From: Streptomyces bauhiniae
GTDB taxonomy: Bacteria; Actinomycetota; Actinomycetes; Streptomycetales; Streptomycetaceae
Length of the DNA: 64,000 nucleotides
Direction of reading: 5' to 3'
Assembly (NCBI RefSeq): GCF_004784475.1
Contig: NZ_SRRT01000001.1
Coordinates: 1-64,000, forward strand
The position numbers and the translations under genes were made by a program. Numbering within the stretch: position 1 is the first letter of the stretch; every line of letters starts with the position of its first letter. The notes below the pieces were generated by a model. The model ran no database searches, was not told the DNA's origin, and saw nothing but the letters and a program-made list of their open reading frames with translations. Positions 35,168 to 43,980 of this stretch are shown here, piece by piece.

Positions 35168-35980
35168 TCAGGCCGGCAGGGGGACTTGGCCGGTGCGGAG
35201 GCGCCAGAGGCGCAGGTGGCAGCTCTGCGTCGTCCGGCCCAGCGCTTCGGCGGCCGCCGTGGGCGAGTTGATGCTCAGCAGGACGCGGTCCTCGTCGGGG
35301 CTCCAGCGGCGCGGGGTGTACGCGGCCCGCATGCCCGCCGGCCGCGCCCACGCGGCGACGGACTGGGCAGCCGTCCGTTTGCGGTCGAGAGCCAGGCAGT
35401 CCGGGTAATACAGGGCGGCGGCCAGCCGCTGGGCCGCCTCGTTCGTCCAGAGGACGTTGTACATGCCGTCCCGCGCGTTGCGCCGGACGGTGCGCTCCAC
35501 TCCCGTCGTCTCGGCGCCGTAGTCGCACACGTATGCGGCGATGGCTGTGCTGGCCGTCGTCAGGCTGAGGAACGGGTGCCCCTTCCCGGTGAAGCCGACC
35601 GATCCGTCCCCGTCGATCAGCCCCCTCACATAGTCGTGCCGGGAGAACTCGGCGCGGGGCGGAGCGATCGTCCCCGATTTCCTGCCGTACGGCAGGCCGA
35701 GCGCGTTGAGCTTCGTCCGGGCTTCGAGGGCGTACAGGGTCCAGGTGACTGAGGTGTGCGTCGCGGCGAAGTCGGTGGACCGGGTGCGCTCGGTGATGCG
35801 GCTCCGGTACGGGGTCAGTTCCACGAAGGCGCGGAGGATCGCGGCGTCGCGCAGGCCGAGTTCGACGGACAGGGCGCCCTTCGCGAGGTGCCCGTCCGCC
35901 TGTAGGAAGCCGAACATGTAGGCGTACTCGGGGGCCGTCAGGTCCATGAACCGGTGGCGGTCCTGCTCGCGGAAAGCCAC
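35168..35980 (-). CDS. Free-standing LAGLIDADG homing-endonuclease-like protein
   Basis: A 270-residue protein with two LAGLIDADG motifs: YMFGFLQADGH (Asp29) and YVRGLIDGDGSVGF (Asp125), i.e. a monomeric two-motif endonuclease. The C-terminal ~45 residues (YTPRRWSPDEDRVLLSINSP, LGRTTQSCHLRLWRL) look like a SANT/Myb-type DNA-binding helix bundle. It is neither an intein nor within a visible group I intron. GTG 35980 was chosen because agagg lies upstream; GTG 36007 is possible. It converges on rtcB with 3 bases between stops. Confidence 0.8.
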   Translation of the reverse strand: MAFREQDRHRFMDLTAPEYAYMFGFLQADGHLAKGALSVELGLRDAAILRAFVELTPYRSRITERTRSTDFAATHTSVTWTLYALEARTKLNALGLPYGRKSGTIAPPRAEFSRHDYVRGLIDGDGSVGFTGKGHPFLSLTTASTAIAAYVCDYGAETTGVERTVRRNARDGMYNVLWTNEAAQRLAAALYYPDCLALDRKRTAAQSVAAWARPAGMRAAYTPRRWSPDEDRVLLSINSPTAAAEALGRTTQSCHLRLWRLRTGQVPLPA

Positions 35981-36113
35981 AGGGGAACCTCTACTTCCTC
36001 GCGTCACGTCGATCGTTGGACGTGAGGCTAGGGCGCCAGTTCGCCTGTTGGGCGAGCGATCGAAGAGGTTCCCTCGTGTGAGTTACCCGGTCAGTCGCCT
36101 TCGAACAGGCGGC

Positions 36114-36887
36114 TCACAGTTCCCGGTGGACCTTGGTGTTGGATGCCTGGGCTCGGGGGCGGAGGACCATGAGGTCGATGTTGACGTGGCTGGGGCGGGT
36201 CACGGCCCAGGTGATGGAGTCGGCCACGTCGTCGGCGGTGAGGGGGGACGCCACGCCCTCGTAGACCTTGGCGGCCTTTTCCTCGTCGCCGGCGAAGCGG
36301 GTGAGGGCGAATTCGTCGGTCTTGACCATGCCGGGGGCGATCTCGAGGACGCGGACCGGCTTGCCGACGATCTCCAGGCGGAGGGTCTCGGCGAGGACGT
36401 GCTCGGCGTGCTTGGCGGCGACGTAGCCCGCGCCGCCCTCGTAGGTGGAGAGGCCGGCGGTGGAGGAGACGACGACCACCGTGCCGTCGCCGCTCGCCTC
36501 CAGCTTGGGCAGCAGGGCCTGGGTGAGGTTGAGGGTGCCGAGGACGTTCGTCTCGTACATCGTGCGCCAGTGCTCGGGGTCGGCGCTGGCCACCGGGTCC
36601 GCGCCGAGCGCGCCGCCCGCGTTGTTGACCAGGACGCCGATCGTGCGGAACGCCCCGGCGAACTCGTCCACCGCCGCCCGGTCCGTCACGTCCAGCGGGT
36701 ACGCGGTCGCCGAGTGGCCCGCCTCGGTCAGCTCCTTCGCCAGCGCCTCGATACGGTCCGCCCGGCGCGCGGTCAGCACCACCCGGTACCCGGCCTCGGC
36801 GAGCCGCCGCGCGGTGGCCGCGCCGATACCGCTGCTCGCGCCCGTGACGACGGCGATACGGGACGCGGCGGAGGGGGCGCTGGCCAT
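36114..36887 (-). CDS. SDR-family NAD(P)-dependent oxidoreductase
   Basis: A 257-residue classical short-chain dehydrogenase. The cofactor loop is IAVVTGASSGIGAATARRLA, NNAG is in VLVNNAGGALG, the catalytic Ser lies in VVVVSSTAGLSTYEGG, and YxxxK is GYVAAKHAEHVL. The C-terminal MVKTDEF after the PG motif matches the YdfG-like subgroup of broad-specificity dehydrogenases. Substrate unknown. ATG 36887 has ctcccagg-type purines upstream on the minus strand. The neighbouring YnfA gene on the same strand lies 51 bases upstream and may be co-transcribed. Confidence 0.9.
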   Translation of the reverse strand: MASAPSAASRIAVVTGASSGIGAATARRLAEAGYRVVLTARRADRIEALAKELTEAGHSATAYPLDVTDRAAVDEFAGAFRTIGVLVNNAGGALGADPVASADPEHWRTMYETNVLGTLNLTQALLPKLEASGDGTVVVVSSTAGLSTYEGGAGYVAAKHAEHVLAETLRLEIVGKPVRVLEIAPGMVKTDEFALTRFAGDEEKAAKVYEGVASPLTADDVADSITWAVTRPSHVNIDLMVLRPRAQASNTKVHREL

Positions 36888-36938
36888 GGGCTGCTCCTGG
36901 GAGAGAGATCGCGGACTCGCGTCCAGCCTAGGTCAGCC

Positions 36939-37277
36939 TCAGCCGCCGTTCCTCGGGGCCCACATGATCACGGCCATGCCGGCCAGGCAGATCAGGGCGC
37001 CGGTGATGTCGAAGCGGTCCGGGCGGTAGCCGTCCGCGACCACGCCCCACAGGATCGACCCGGCGACGAAGATGCCGCCGTACGCCGCGAGGATGCGGCC
37101 GAAGTGGGCGTCCGGCTGGAAGGTGGCGACGAACCCGTACGCGCCCAGCGCCAGCACCCCGCCGGTCATCCACAGCCAGCCCCGGTGCTCGCGCACGCCC
37201 TGCCAGACCAGCCACGCGCCACCGATCTCGAAGAGGGCGGCGACGACGAAGAGGGCGGCGGAGCGCACGATCAGCAT
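36939..37277 (-). CDS. YnfA family (UPF0060) small membrane protein
   Basis: A 112-residue protein with four hydrophobic helices ([72 protein letters not shown]). [10 protein letters not shown] and the [12 protein letters not shown] segment are conserved in the YnfA/UPF0060 family of small multidrug-resistance-like fold proteins. The function is unproven. ATG 37277. First gene of a possible pair with the SDR. Confidence 0.9.
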   Translation of the reverse strand: MLIVRSAALFVVAALFEIGGAWLVWQGVREHRGWLWMTGGVLALGAYGFVATFQPDAHFGRILAAYGGIFVAGSILWGVVADGYRPDRFDITGALICLAGMAVIMWAPRNGG

Positions 37278-37388
37278 GGGAGAAGCCTGGCACGCGCCCC
37301 GCGTTCACCTGTTGGAGGGCGCCTGCGCCCCGGCTCGCGTGGCATACATCGGGTGGGCGGAACGGTGACGGAAACGGGAGTGGTCGGC

Positions 37389-37958
37389 GTGCGCGTACGG
37401 ACGAGGGCATGGCTGCTGCTGGTCGGCTGCGCGGGCGGGGTGCTGTGGGCGGGGGGCCCGGCCCAGGCGACGGGCCGACCCGCCTCCGCCTCCCCGGCAC
37501 CCGGCCCCGGCCGGACGGCGGCCGCACCCGGCGTCGGCTCCGCGTCCGTTCCCCCGGCGCACACCGGCCCCACCCCCCCCGCCGACCTCGCCTTCCACGG
37601 TCACGCCGTGATCGACGGTGACCGCATGGAGGTCCGGCTCACCCCCCGTGACCACGGGCCCGCCGCCGTGGCGGAGGCGAGTGTGCGGGTGCGGTGGTCG
37701 GTGGGGCCGGCCGGGGCGGTGACGGTGTCGCCGGGGTGTGCGCGGAGCGGGGAGCGGACGGTGGTGTGCGGGACCGGTGCGCTGGTCGCGGGGCAGGCGG
37801 GGGAGGAGATCCGGCTGGGGGTCCGGCTGCGGGTGCCCGCGCCGGAGGTGACCCTGGAGGTGGAGACCGCGTGGAACGGCGGGGTCACCGACCCCGACCG
37901 CAGCAACGACCGGCTGCGGGTGCTGGTCCTGCCCACCGGCGACGAGTACTCGTTCTGA
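37389..37958 (+). CDS. Secreted protein with a DUF11/CARDB-like beta domain
   Basis: A 189-residue exported protein. The N-terminus RVRTRAWLLLVGCAGGVLWA then AGGPAQATG is a signal peptide. A Pro/Ala linker of ~40 residues leads to a beta-sandwich-like domain (VRLTPRDHGPAAVAEASVRV, TVETAWNGG-like segments, TDPDRSNDRLRVLV). The phrase NDPDRSND-like and paired Cys residues (SPGCARSGERTVVCGTG) resemble DUF11-type repeats. GTG 37389 with gggag 8 bases upstream is chosen. Function unknown. Confidence 0.65.
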   Translation: MRVRTRAWLLLVGCAGGVLWAGGPAQATGRPASASPAPGPGRTAAAPGVGSASVPPAHTGPTPPADLAFHGHAVIDGDRMEVRLTPRDHGPAAVAEASVRVRWSVGPAGAVTVSPGCARSGERTVVCGTGALVAGQAGEEIRLGVRLRVPAPEVTLEVETAWNGGVTDPDRSNDRLRVLVLPTGDEYSF

Positions 37959-37980
37959 CCCGCGACGCGAGGAGGCCGGC

Positions 37981-38475
37981 ATGGCCGGGAACGACAGCGC
38001 GCGGCCCCGGCTGCTCGCGGAGCTGGACGCGGTGTCCCGCCGCTACATCGCCTCGTACGCCCTGTTCAACCAGGCCGTCGCCGACCGCATCGGTCTGCAC
38101 CCCACCGACCTGCAGTGCCTGAACCTGCTCACCCTGGAGCCCGAGCCGGTCACCACCGGCCATGTCGCCGCGCTGACCGGCCTCACCACCGGCTCCGCGA
38201 CCCGCCTGGTGGACCGGCTGGAGCGCGCCGGGTACGTCGTACGGCGCCGGGACGCGGGCGACCGGCGCCGGGTGCTGGTCATCCCCGTACCGGAGAAGAT
38301 CGCGGAGTTCCGGCAGGTGTGGGAGGAGCTGTCCGGGGACTGGTCGCGCATCTTCGGGGAGCTGGACGACACCGAACTCGCCGTGATCATCGGGCACATG
38401 CAGCGCACCGTGGAGTTCACCGGGGAGCGGATCGCCCGGCTGCGCGAGGGCCGGGACGCCGAGGGCGCGGGGTGA
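37981..38475 (+). CDS. MarR-family transcriptional regulator
   Basis: A 164-residue dimeric winged-helix regulator. The helix-turn-helix is VTTGHVAALTGLTTGSATRL with the wing DAGDRRRVLVIPVPE, preceded by RYIASYALFNQAVADRIGL and followed by dimer helices. ATG 37981 lies 23 bases after the secreted-protein gene, with gaggagg upstream. Neither ligand nor target is apparent. No obvious palindrome stands directly upstream. Confidence 0.88.
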   Translation: MAGNDSARPRLLAELDAVSRRYIASYALFNQAVADRIGLHPTDLQCLNLLTLEPEPVTTGHVAALTGLTTGSATRLVDRLERAGYVVRRRDAGDRRRVLVIPVPEKIAEFRQVWEELSGDWSRIFGELDDTELAVIIGHMQRTVEFTGERIARLREGRDAEGAG

Positions 38476-38549
38476 GAGCCGGGTAAAAAGGGCGCCCCCG
38501 GAACCCCGGGCCCCGGCCGGAGCGCCGCCGCCCTTGGCAGACTGGTGCC

Positions 38550-39290
38550 GTGCCCCAGACCGTGCCCCACCCCACGCCCCCCACCGTGCTCCTCGCCGAG
38601 GACGACCGCGCCATCCGCCACGCCCTGGAGCGGGCCCTGACCCTGGAGGGCTACGCGGTGACGGCGGTCGCCGACGGCGTCGAGGCGCTGGCGCAGGCCC
38701 ACCGCACCCCGCCGGACGTGCTGCTGCTGGACGTGATGATGCCCGGCATCGACGGCCTCCAGGTCTGCCGGGTGCTGCGCGCCGAGGGCGACCGCACCCC
38801 GATCCTGATGCTCACCGCGCTGGTGGAGACCGCCGACCGCATCGCGGGCCTGGACGCGGGCGCCGACGACTACGTGGTCAAGCCCTTCGACGTCGAGGAG
38901 GTCTTCGCCCGCCTGCGCGCCCTGCTGCGCCGTACGAGCCCCGCCCCCGTCGGCGAGCCCGGCCCGGCGCGGGACGCGCAGCTCTCCGACCGGCAGATCG
39001 AGGGCGCGGGCATCCGCATGGACCTCCAGGCCCGCCGCGCCTGGCGCGCGGAACGCGAACTGGAGCTGACCCGCACCGAGTTCGAGCTGCTGGAGCTGCT
39101 GGTGCGCAACGCGGGCATCGTGCTCGACCACGCCACCATCTACGACCGCATCTGGGGCTACGACTTCGGCCCCGGTTCCAAGAACCTCGCCGTCTACGTC
39201 GGCTATCTGCGCCGCAAGCTGGACGCCCCCGGCGCCCCGCAGCTCATCCACACCGTGCGCGGTGTGGGGTACGTGCTGCGGGAGGAGTAG
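38550..39290 (+). CDS. Two-component response regulator, OmpR/PhoB family
   Basis: A 246-residue DNA-binding response regulator. The receiver has acidic pair LLAEDDRA, phosphoacceptor Asp in DVLLLDVMMPGIDG, the switch Thr/Ala in LMLTALVE, and Lys in VVKPFDVEE. The C-terminal winged helix is ELTRTEFELLELLVRNAGIV ... GPGSKNLAVYVGYLRRKL. It resembles the MprA-type subgroup. GTG 38550. Its stop overlaps the start of the kinase gene, so the two form an operon. Confidence 0.92.
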   Translation: MPQTVPHPTPPTVLLAEDDRAIRHALERALTLEGYAVTAVADGVEALAQAHRTPPDVLLLDVMMPGIDGLQVCRVLRAEGDRTPILMLTALVETADRIAGLDAGADDYVVKPFDVEEVFARLRALLRRTSPAPVGEPGPARDAQLSDRQIEGAGIRMDLQARRAWRAERELELTRTEFELLELLVRNAGIVLDHATIYDRIWGYDFGPGSKNLAVYVGYLRRKLDAPGAPQLIHTVRGVGYVLREE

Positions 39291-40717
39291 TGGGCCGCAC
39301 CTGGCGGCTGCCGGGCGGGTCCCGTACCGGGCTGCGCTCGCTGCGCACCACGTTCGCCGTGTCGTTCGCGGCCGTCACCGCCGCCGTCACGATCCTGGTC
39401 GGCATCCTGTCGTACGGCTCGGCCGCGCGGCTGGTCCGGGTGGACCAGCAGTCGGTGTTCACGCAGGTCGTACGGGATGTGCGGGCCGAGGTGCGGCAGC
39501 ATCCCATGACCCCGGACGACTTCTCCTCCGCCCGGCCCGGCCACGACCTGGTGCGGCCCGCCCGTACGGACGTACAGGTGCTCGGGCCGGGCGGCGAGGT
39601 CGTGGACCACGGCAGTCCCGGCCTGCCCGTCACCGCCCGCGACCGCGAGGTGGCGGGCGCGCCCGGCGCGGGGGAACTGGCCGAGCACAAGGACGTACGG
39701 GTCGGTGAGGACCTCTTCCGGGTCGCCACCGTCTCGCTCGGCCGGGGGCGGGGCGCGGTGCAGGTGGCGCAGGAGTTCAGCGACACCGAGGACCTGCTGC
39801 GCGCCCTCCAGCGGCGCACGCTGATCCTGATGGCGGCCGTGGTGGTCGGCGCGGGGCTGTTCGGCTGGTGGCTGGCCCGCCGGATCACCCGGCGGCTGGT
39901 GCTGCTGACCTCCGCCGCCGAGGACGTGGCCCGCACCCGCCGCCTGGGCATCCAGGTGCCGGTCACCGGGCCGGACGAGGTGGGGCGCCTGGGCCGCGCC
40001 TTCGACCGGATGCTGGGCCGGCTCGCCCAGTCCGAGGAGGACCAGCGGCGGCTGGTGCAGGACGCGGGCCACGAGCTGCGCACCCCGCTGACCTCGCTGC
40101 GGACGAACATCTCGCTGCTGCGCCGGATCGACGAGCTGTCGCCGGAGACGCGGGAGGACCTGGTGGCCGACCTCACGCTGGAGGCGCGGGAGCTGACGGA
40201 CCTGGTCAACGAGCTGGTGGACCTCGCCGCCGGGCAGTCCGACTCCGAGCCGCCGCAGCGGGTGGACCTCGCGGACGTCGCGGAGGACGTGGTGGGGCTG
40301 GCCGGGCGCCGTACCGGGCGGCGGATCGTGCTGGCGGTGAGCGGGGACACGTACGCGGAGGGCCGTCCCCTGCTGCTCCAGCGGGCGCTGTCGAACCTGG
40401 TGGAGAACGCGGCCAAGTTCGACCGGGAGGGGACGGAGCCCATCGAGGTGCGGGTGGCCGGGGCGGCGGCGGGCACGGTCCGGGTGGAGGTCCTGGACCG
40501 GGGGCCGGGCATCGCCGAGGGCGACCTGCTGCGCATCTTCGACCGCTTCTACCGGGCGGCGGACGCGCGCTCCCAGCCCGGCTCGGGGCTCGGGCTGTCC
40601 ATCGTCCGGGAGATCGCGATGTCCCACGGCGGGGCGCCGTTCGCCTACCGCAGGGAGGGCGGGGGCGCGGTGATCGGGTTCACGGTGGGCGGGGGAGGGG
40701 TCCCTTCCGAGATCTAG
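39290..40717 (+). CDS. Sensor histidine kinase partnered with the upstream regulator
   Basis: A 475-residue membrane kinase. TM1 is LRTTFAVSFAAVTAAVTILV; an extracytoplasmic sensor domain of ~120 residues follows; TM2 is ILMAAVVVGAGLFGWWLA. HAMP is next, then the HisKA box QDAGHELRTPLTSLRTNISL with phosphoacceptor His261, and the ATPase domain (NLVENAAKFD, DRGPGIAEGD, GSGLGLSIV). GTG 39290 overlaps the regulator stop codon by one base. Architecture resembles MprB. The signal is unknown. Confidence 0.92.
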   Translation: MGRTWRLPGGSRTGLRSLRTTFAVSFAAVTAAVTILVGILSYGSAARLVRVDQQSVFTQVVRDVRAEVRQHPMTPDDFSSARPGHDLVRPARTDVQVLGPGGEVVDHGSPGLPVTARDREVAGAPGAGELAEHKDVRVGEDLFRVATVSLGRGRGAVQVAQEFSDTEDLLRALQRRTLILMAAVVVGAGLFGWWLARRITRRLVLLTSAAEDVARTRRLGIQVPVTGPDEVGRLGRAFDRMLGRLAQSEEDQRRLVQDAGHELRTPLTSLRTNISLLRRIDELSPETREDLVADLTLEARELTDLVNELVDLAAGQSDSEPPQRVDLADVAEDVVGLAGRRTGRRIVLAVSGDTYAEGRPLLLQRALSNLVENAAKFDREGTEPIEVRVAGAAAGTVRVEVLDRGPGIAEGDLLRIFDRFYRAADARSQPGSGLGLSIVREIAMSHGGAPFAYRREGGGAVIGFTVGGGGVPSEI

Positions 40718-41013
40718 GGCCGCTCGTCCTCGGGGCCCCGGCGGGCCGCGGAGAGGGTCCAGGCCAGGTTGCCGACCGCCGCTCCGGCCGCGACCACGGC
40801 GACGATCACCCCGCCGGTGGTCAGGCCGTCGCTGAACAGATGCGGGCGCTGGTCGAGGCTGTGCAGGCCGAAGCCGCACAGTTCGTAGACGCCGACGGCC
40901 GCGACGGTGAGGCTGACGAAGAGCAGGGTGAGGGTGGGTTTCAGGTCCCGCACATCGACGACCGGCGTCGACGCGGTCCGCGCCGGTTCGGTCTCGGATC
41001 GTGTCTGGTGCAT
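40714..41013 (-). CDS. Small membrane protein with two TM helices
   Basis: A 99-residue protein: a charged N-terminus with RSETEPARTASTPVVDVRDL, TM1 LTLLFVSLTVAAVGVYELCG, a short loop, and TM2 GGVIVAVVAAGAAVGNLAWT followed by a positive C-terminus. No recognised family. ATG 41013 has ggggagac upstream. It converges with the histidine kinase (4-base overlap of stops). A perfect palindrome lies 43 bases upstream at 41056-41070. Confidence 0.65.
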   Translation of the reverse strand: MHQTRSETEPARTASTPVVDVRDLKPTLTLLFVSLTVAAVGVYELCGFGLHSLDQRPHLFSDGLTTGGVIVAVVAAGAAVGNLAWTLSAARRGPEDERP

Positions 41014-41055
41014 GTCTCCCCGATGAACTGGCTTGTGGCTGGGGGCGGTTGAGAA

Positions 41056-41070
41056 CCTACGATACGTAGG
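41056..41070. promoter_or_regulatory. 15-bp perfect palindrome, possible operator
   Basis: CCTACG (41056-41061), ATA, CGTAGG (41065-41070). It lies 43 bases upstream of the small membrane-protein gene. The binding protein is unknown. Confidence 0.45.
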
Positions 41071-41209
41071 CCCGCCCCGGTGCGGGCGTGATTGCCGTGC
41101 GGTTGCTCCCCTGGTGTGGACAACGACGGCCGGCCCCTCCGGGCGACGGCTCTGGCGTCCGGACTGGCGAGCGAGGCCGTATACGGCCCCTTCCATCATG
41201 GCCGACGGC

Positions 41210-41692
41210 TCAGTGCCGCAGCGCCGTCCCCACGTCGGCCCGTATGTCGCCGGACAGCTCGCGGTGGCTGCGGGCGGTGGCCCGGCCGGTCGCGCCGGCC
41301 GCGACGTCATTGACGTTCACGATCACCGTGTCCTGCAGATCGCCCTTGCTGTCACGGAAGTTGACCTGCACGGTGAAGGACTTCTGCTCGCCGGTGGTGT
41401 TCTTCGCGGACACCTCGGCCGTGGGTACCTTGTCCTTGCCGGTGGTGACCTTTCCCACCGAAACGTCCTTCTTCGCGTCCACCCCGCCCTTGACCTGGTC
41501 CAGCTTCCGCTTGGCCTCCGCCGTGGCCGAGGCCACCGTGCCGGAGGCGCGCGAGGCGAGGGAGGAGGCGGCCGAGGCGGCCTTGCTGGCCTGGCCGGAG
41601 GGGCTGTTGCCGTCCGAGCAGCCGGTCACCGCGATCCCGAGCGCCACCATCAGGGCCGTACCGACCGCCCGCCGTGTCCCGCACCCAGCCAT
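41210..41692 (-). CDS. Small lipoprotein
   Basis: A 160-residue exported protein. The signal peptide ends in the lipobox GIAVTGCSDG (Cys25). An Ala/Ser/Lys-rich coil follows (SKAASAASSLASRASGTVAS). The C-terminal ~80 residues form a beta-sandwich-like domain (SVGKVTTGKDKVPTAEVSAK, FTVQVNFRDSKGDLQDTVIV), as in FxLYD-type lipoproteins of actinobacteria. ATG 41692 has gggaggc upstream. Divergent from the membrane protein at 41862. Confidence 0.72.
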   Translation of the reverse strand: MAGCGTRRAVGTALMVALGIAVTGCSDGNSPSGQASKAASAASSLASRASGTVASATAEAKRKLDQVKGGVDAKKDVSVGKVTTGKDKVPTAEVSAKNTTGEQKSFTVQVNFRDSKGDLQDTVIVNVNDVAAGATGRATARSHRELSGDIRADVGTALRH

Positions 41693-41861
41693 GCCAGCCT
41701 CCCGAATCCGGATGCCCCCAGTGAAGGCGGGGTCACCGTGGTCCGCACGCCGGGTGTGGCAGGCGTGGGGCGGGCGCACCTGAACGGCCCACCGCCGCTC
41801 GCGTACGCGCGGGGCACGGGGTGTGCTGCTGCCAGGGGGATTCCGACGGAGGTGGGCCGGC

Positions 41862-43109
41862 ATGGCGGATCGGGAGCCGGGCGACGACCTGGCCCGGCTG
41901 CGGGAGCGGGTCGACGCGCTGGAGTCCCGGCCGCGTGCCCGGCACCGGATGCGTTCTGTGTGCGCGGCCGTGCTGATCGTCCTCGGCTGCCTGCTCGCGC
42001 CCCTGGCCTTGGTCGCCACCTGGACGGCCGACCTGGCGGACGACACCGACCGGTACGTCGCCACCGTCGCGCCCCTCGCCCACGACCCGGCCGTGCAGGA
42101 CGCCGCCGCCGACCGGATCACCGGGGCGCTGATGCAGTACCTGGACCTGGCCGGCCTGCTGAAGGAGGCCGCTCCTTCCGACCGGCCCCTGTTGGAGAAG
42201 GCCCTCGGCGTGCTCGGGGGCTCGCTGGACGACGCGGTGTCCGGGTTCGTCCGGGACAAGTCCCGCGAGGTCGTCGCCTCCGAGACCTTCGCCCGCTTCT
42301 GGACCGACGCCAACCGGCAGCTCCACACCACGGTCGACAAGGCGCTGACCGGCAGCGGCGGGGGAGCGGTACGGATCGAGGGCGACGCGGTGACGGTCGA
42401 TCTGGCGCCGGTCATCGAGGAGGTCAAGTCCCGGCTGGTGGACGCGGGTCTGAAGCCCGCGGCGAAGATCCCGGACGTGCATACCGACTTCACGGTCCTG
42501 CGCACCGAGAAGGTCGCCGACCTCCAGTCCTGGTTCCGGCTGCTCCAACTGGCGGGCGTCTGGCTGCCGGTGATCGCCGCGCTGTTCCTCGCGGGCGGGG
42601 TCCTGCTCGCCGTACGCCGTCGCCGCGCCCTGGTCGCGGCGGCCCTCGGCTTCGCCGTCACCGCCCTGCTGCTGGGCGTCGGCCTCACCGTCTTCCGTGC
42701 CTTCTACCTGGACGCGCTGCCCGCCTCGGTCTCCCAGCCCGCCGCCGGCGCGGTCTACGACACCCTGACCCGCTTCCTGCGCACGGCGGTACGCGCGGTG
42801 ATCGCCCTCGGCGTGATCCTCGCCCTCTCCGCCTGGCTCAGCGGCCCCGGCCGCCACGCCTCCGCCCTCCGCCAGATCTGGCACGCGGGCATCGGCGCGG
42901 CCCGCACCCAGACCGACCGCCTCGGCCTCCACACCGGCCCGGTGGGGCCCTTCCTCCACCGCCACCGCGTCCTGCTCGGCTGGCTGCTGGTGGCGGGGGC
43001 GGTGGTGGCGTTCGTCTTCTGGCCGCATCCGACGGGCTGGGTGGTGGTGGGGCTGGCGCTGGCGTTGCTGTTCGCGTTGGCGGTGGTGGACTTCGTGGGG
43101 GCGGGCTGA
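41862..43109 (+). CDS. Integral membrane protein, function unknown
   Basis: A 415-residue protein. After a charged coiled N-terminus (GDDLARLRERVDALESRPR) comes TM1 (CAAVLIVLGCLLAPLALVAT), an extracytoplasmic region of ~170 residues, and then about five further TM helices in the C-terminal half (LPVIAALFLAGGVLLAV, AALGFAVTALLLGVGLTVF, AVRAVIALGVILALSAWLS, LLGWLLVAGAVVAFVFW, VVVGLALALLFALAVVDF). It is a conserved actinobacterial membrane protein, as I recall. ATG 41862 has ggaggtgg upstream. Confidence 0.72.
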   Translation: MADREPGDDLARLRERVDALESRPRARHRMRSVCAAVLIVLGCLLAPLALVATWTADLADDTDRYVATVAPLAHDPAVQDAAADRITGALMQYLDLAGLLKEAAPSDRPLLEKALGVLGGSLDDAVSGFVRDKSREVVASETFARFWTDANRQLHTTVDKALTGSGGGAVRIEGDAVTVDLAPVIEEVKSRLVDAGLKPAAKIPDVHTDFTVLRTEKVADLQSWFRLLQLAGVWLPVIAALFLAGGVLLAVRRRRALVAAALGFAVTALLLGVGLTVFRAFYLDALPASVSQPAAGAVYDTLTRFLRTAVRAVIALGVILALSAWLSGPGRHASALRQIWHAGIGAARTQTDRLGLHTGPVGPFLHRHRVLLGWLLVAGAVVAFVFWPHPTGWVVVGLALALLFALAVVDFVGAG

Positions 43110-43113
43110 CCTT

Positions 43114-43851
43114 TCAGACGGCGTTGCGGCCGCCGTCCACGTCGAGCGTGGCGCCGGTGATGTAGCCGGAGCGGTCGGAGGCGAGGAAGCCGACCAGTTC
43201 GGCGATCTCCTCGGGCTCCGCGACCCGGCCCAGCGGAGCGGCGGCGGCGATCTGCTCGACCACCTCCGGGTCGCCCATCGAGGTCCGTACCGGCCCCGGC
43301 GCGACGGTGTTCACCCGCACCCCGCGCCCGCCGAACTCGGCGGCCCACGCCCGGGTCAGCGCGTGCAGGGCGGCCTTGCTGGCGCTGTAGGCGGCGGCGC
43401 CGGACATGCCCAGGTCGGCGGCGATGCTGCCGATGTTGACGATCGCGCCGTTCTTGTTCTCCAGCATGGCCGGCACGAAGGCGGCGACCAGCAGGAAGGG
43501 GGCGCGCACATTGGTCGCCCAGGTGGCTTCCAGGTCCTCCCTCGGGAAGGTCTCGGTGGGCGCCCAGAGGGCGAACCCGGCGTTGTTGACGAGGATGTCG
43601 ATGTCACCGGCCTCCTGCCGCAGCGCGGTGATCTGCGCGGGGTCGCCGACATCGGCGCGGACGAAGCGGGCGGTGCCGCCGGCGTCGGTGATCCGCCGTA
43701 CGACGGCGGCGCCGCGTGCGTCGTCGCGGCCGACGACGATCACCTCCGCGCCGTGTGCCGCGAGGTGGCGGGCGGTTGCCGCGCCGATCCCGCTGGTGGC
43801 GCCGGTGACGAGGGCGCGCCTGCCGGTGAGTTCAGGGGTGTGCTCGGACAT
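43114..43851 (-). CDS. SDR-family oxidoreductase
   Basis: A 245-residue classical SDR: TGxxxGxG in RALVTGATSGIGAATARHLA, NNAG in DIDILVNNAGFALW, Ser in GAIVNIGSIAADLG, YxxxK in AYSASKAALHAL, and a C-terminal GYITGATLDVDGG typical of FabG-like reductases. ATG 43851 is divergent from the TetR gene at 43981, and two operator copies lie between them, so TetR probably controls this gene. Substrate unknown. Confidence 0.92.
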   Translation of the reverse strand: MSEHTPELTGRRALVTGATSGIGAATARHLAAHGAEVIVVGRDDARGAAVVRRITDAGGTARFVRADVGDPAQITALRQEAGDIDILVNNAGFALWAPTETFPREDLEATWATNVRAPFLLVAAFVPAMLENKNGAIVNIGSIAADLGMSGAAAYSASKAALHALTRAWAAEFGGRGVRVNTVAPGPVRTSMGDPEVVEQIAAAAPLGRVAEPEEIAELVGFLASDRSGYITGATLDVDGGRNAV

Positions 43852-43886
43852 GCGTCTCTCCGATGCTCGCTGCGTACGTATATCTG

Positions 43887-43930
43887 TAGCGATCGCTAAA
43901 GCACTGGGTTCTACACTGTATCGATCGCTA
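43887..43930. promoter_or_regulatory. Two near-identical TetR-type operator copies
   Basis: A perfect 12-bp palindrome TAGCGATCGCTA (43887-43898) is repeated as TATCGATCGCTA (43919-43930), with start-to-start spacing of 32 bases, about three helical turns. It lies in the divergent interval between the SDR gene and the TetR gene. Confidence 0.8.
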
Positions 43931-43980
43931 AGAAAAAGCAAGCCGGAGAATAGGGGCCGACGAGGATCGGGAGGACGGAC

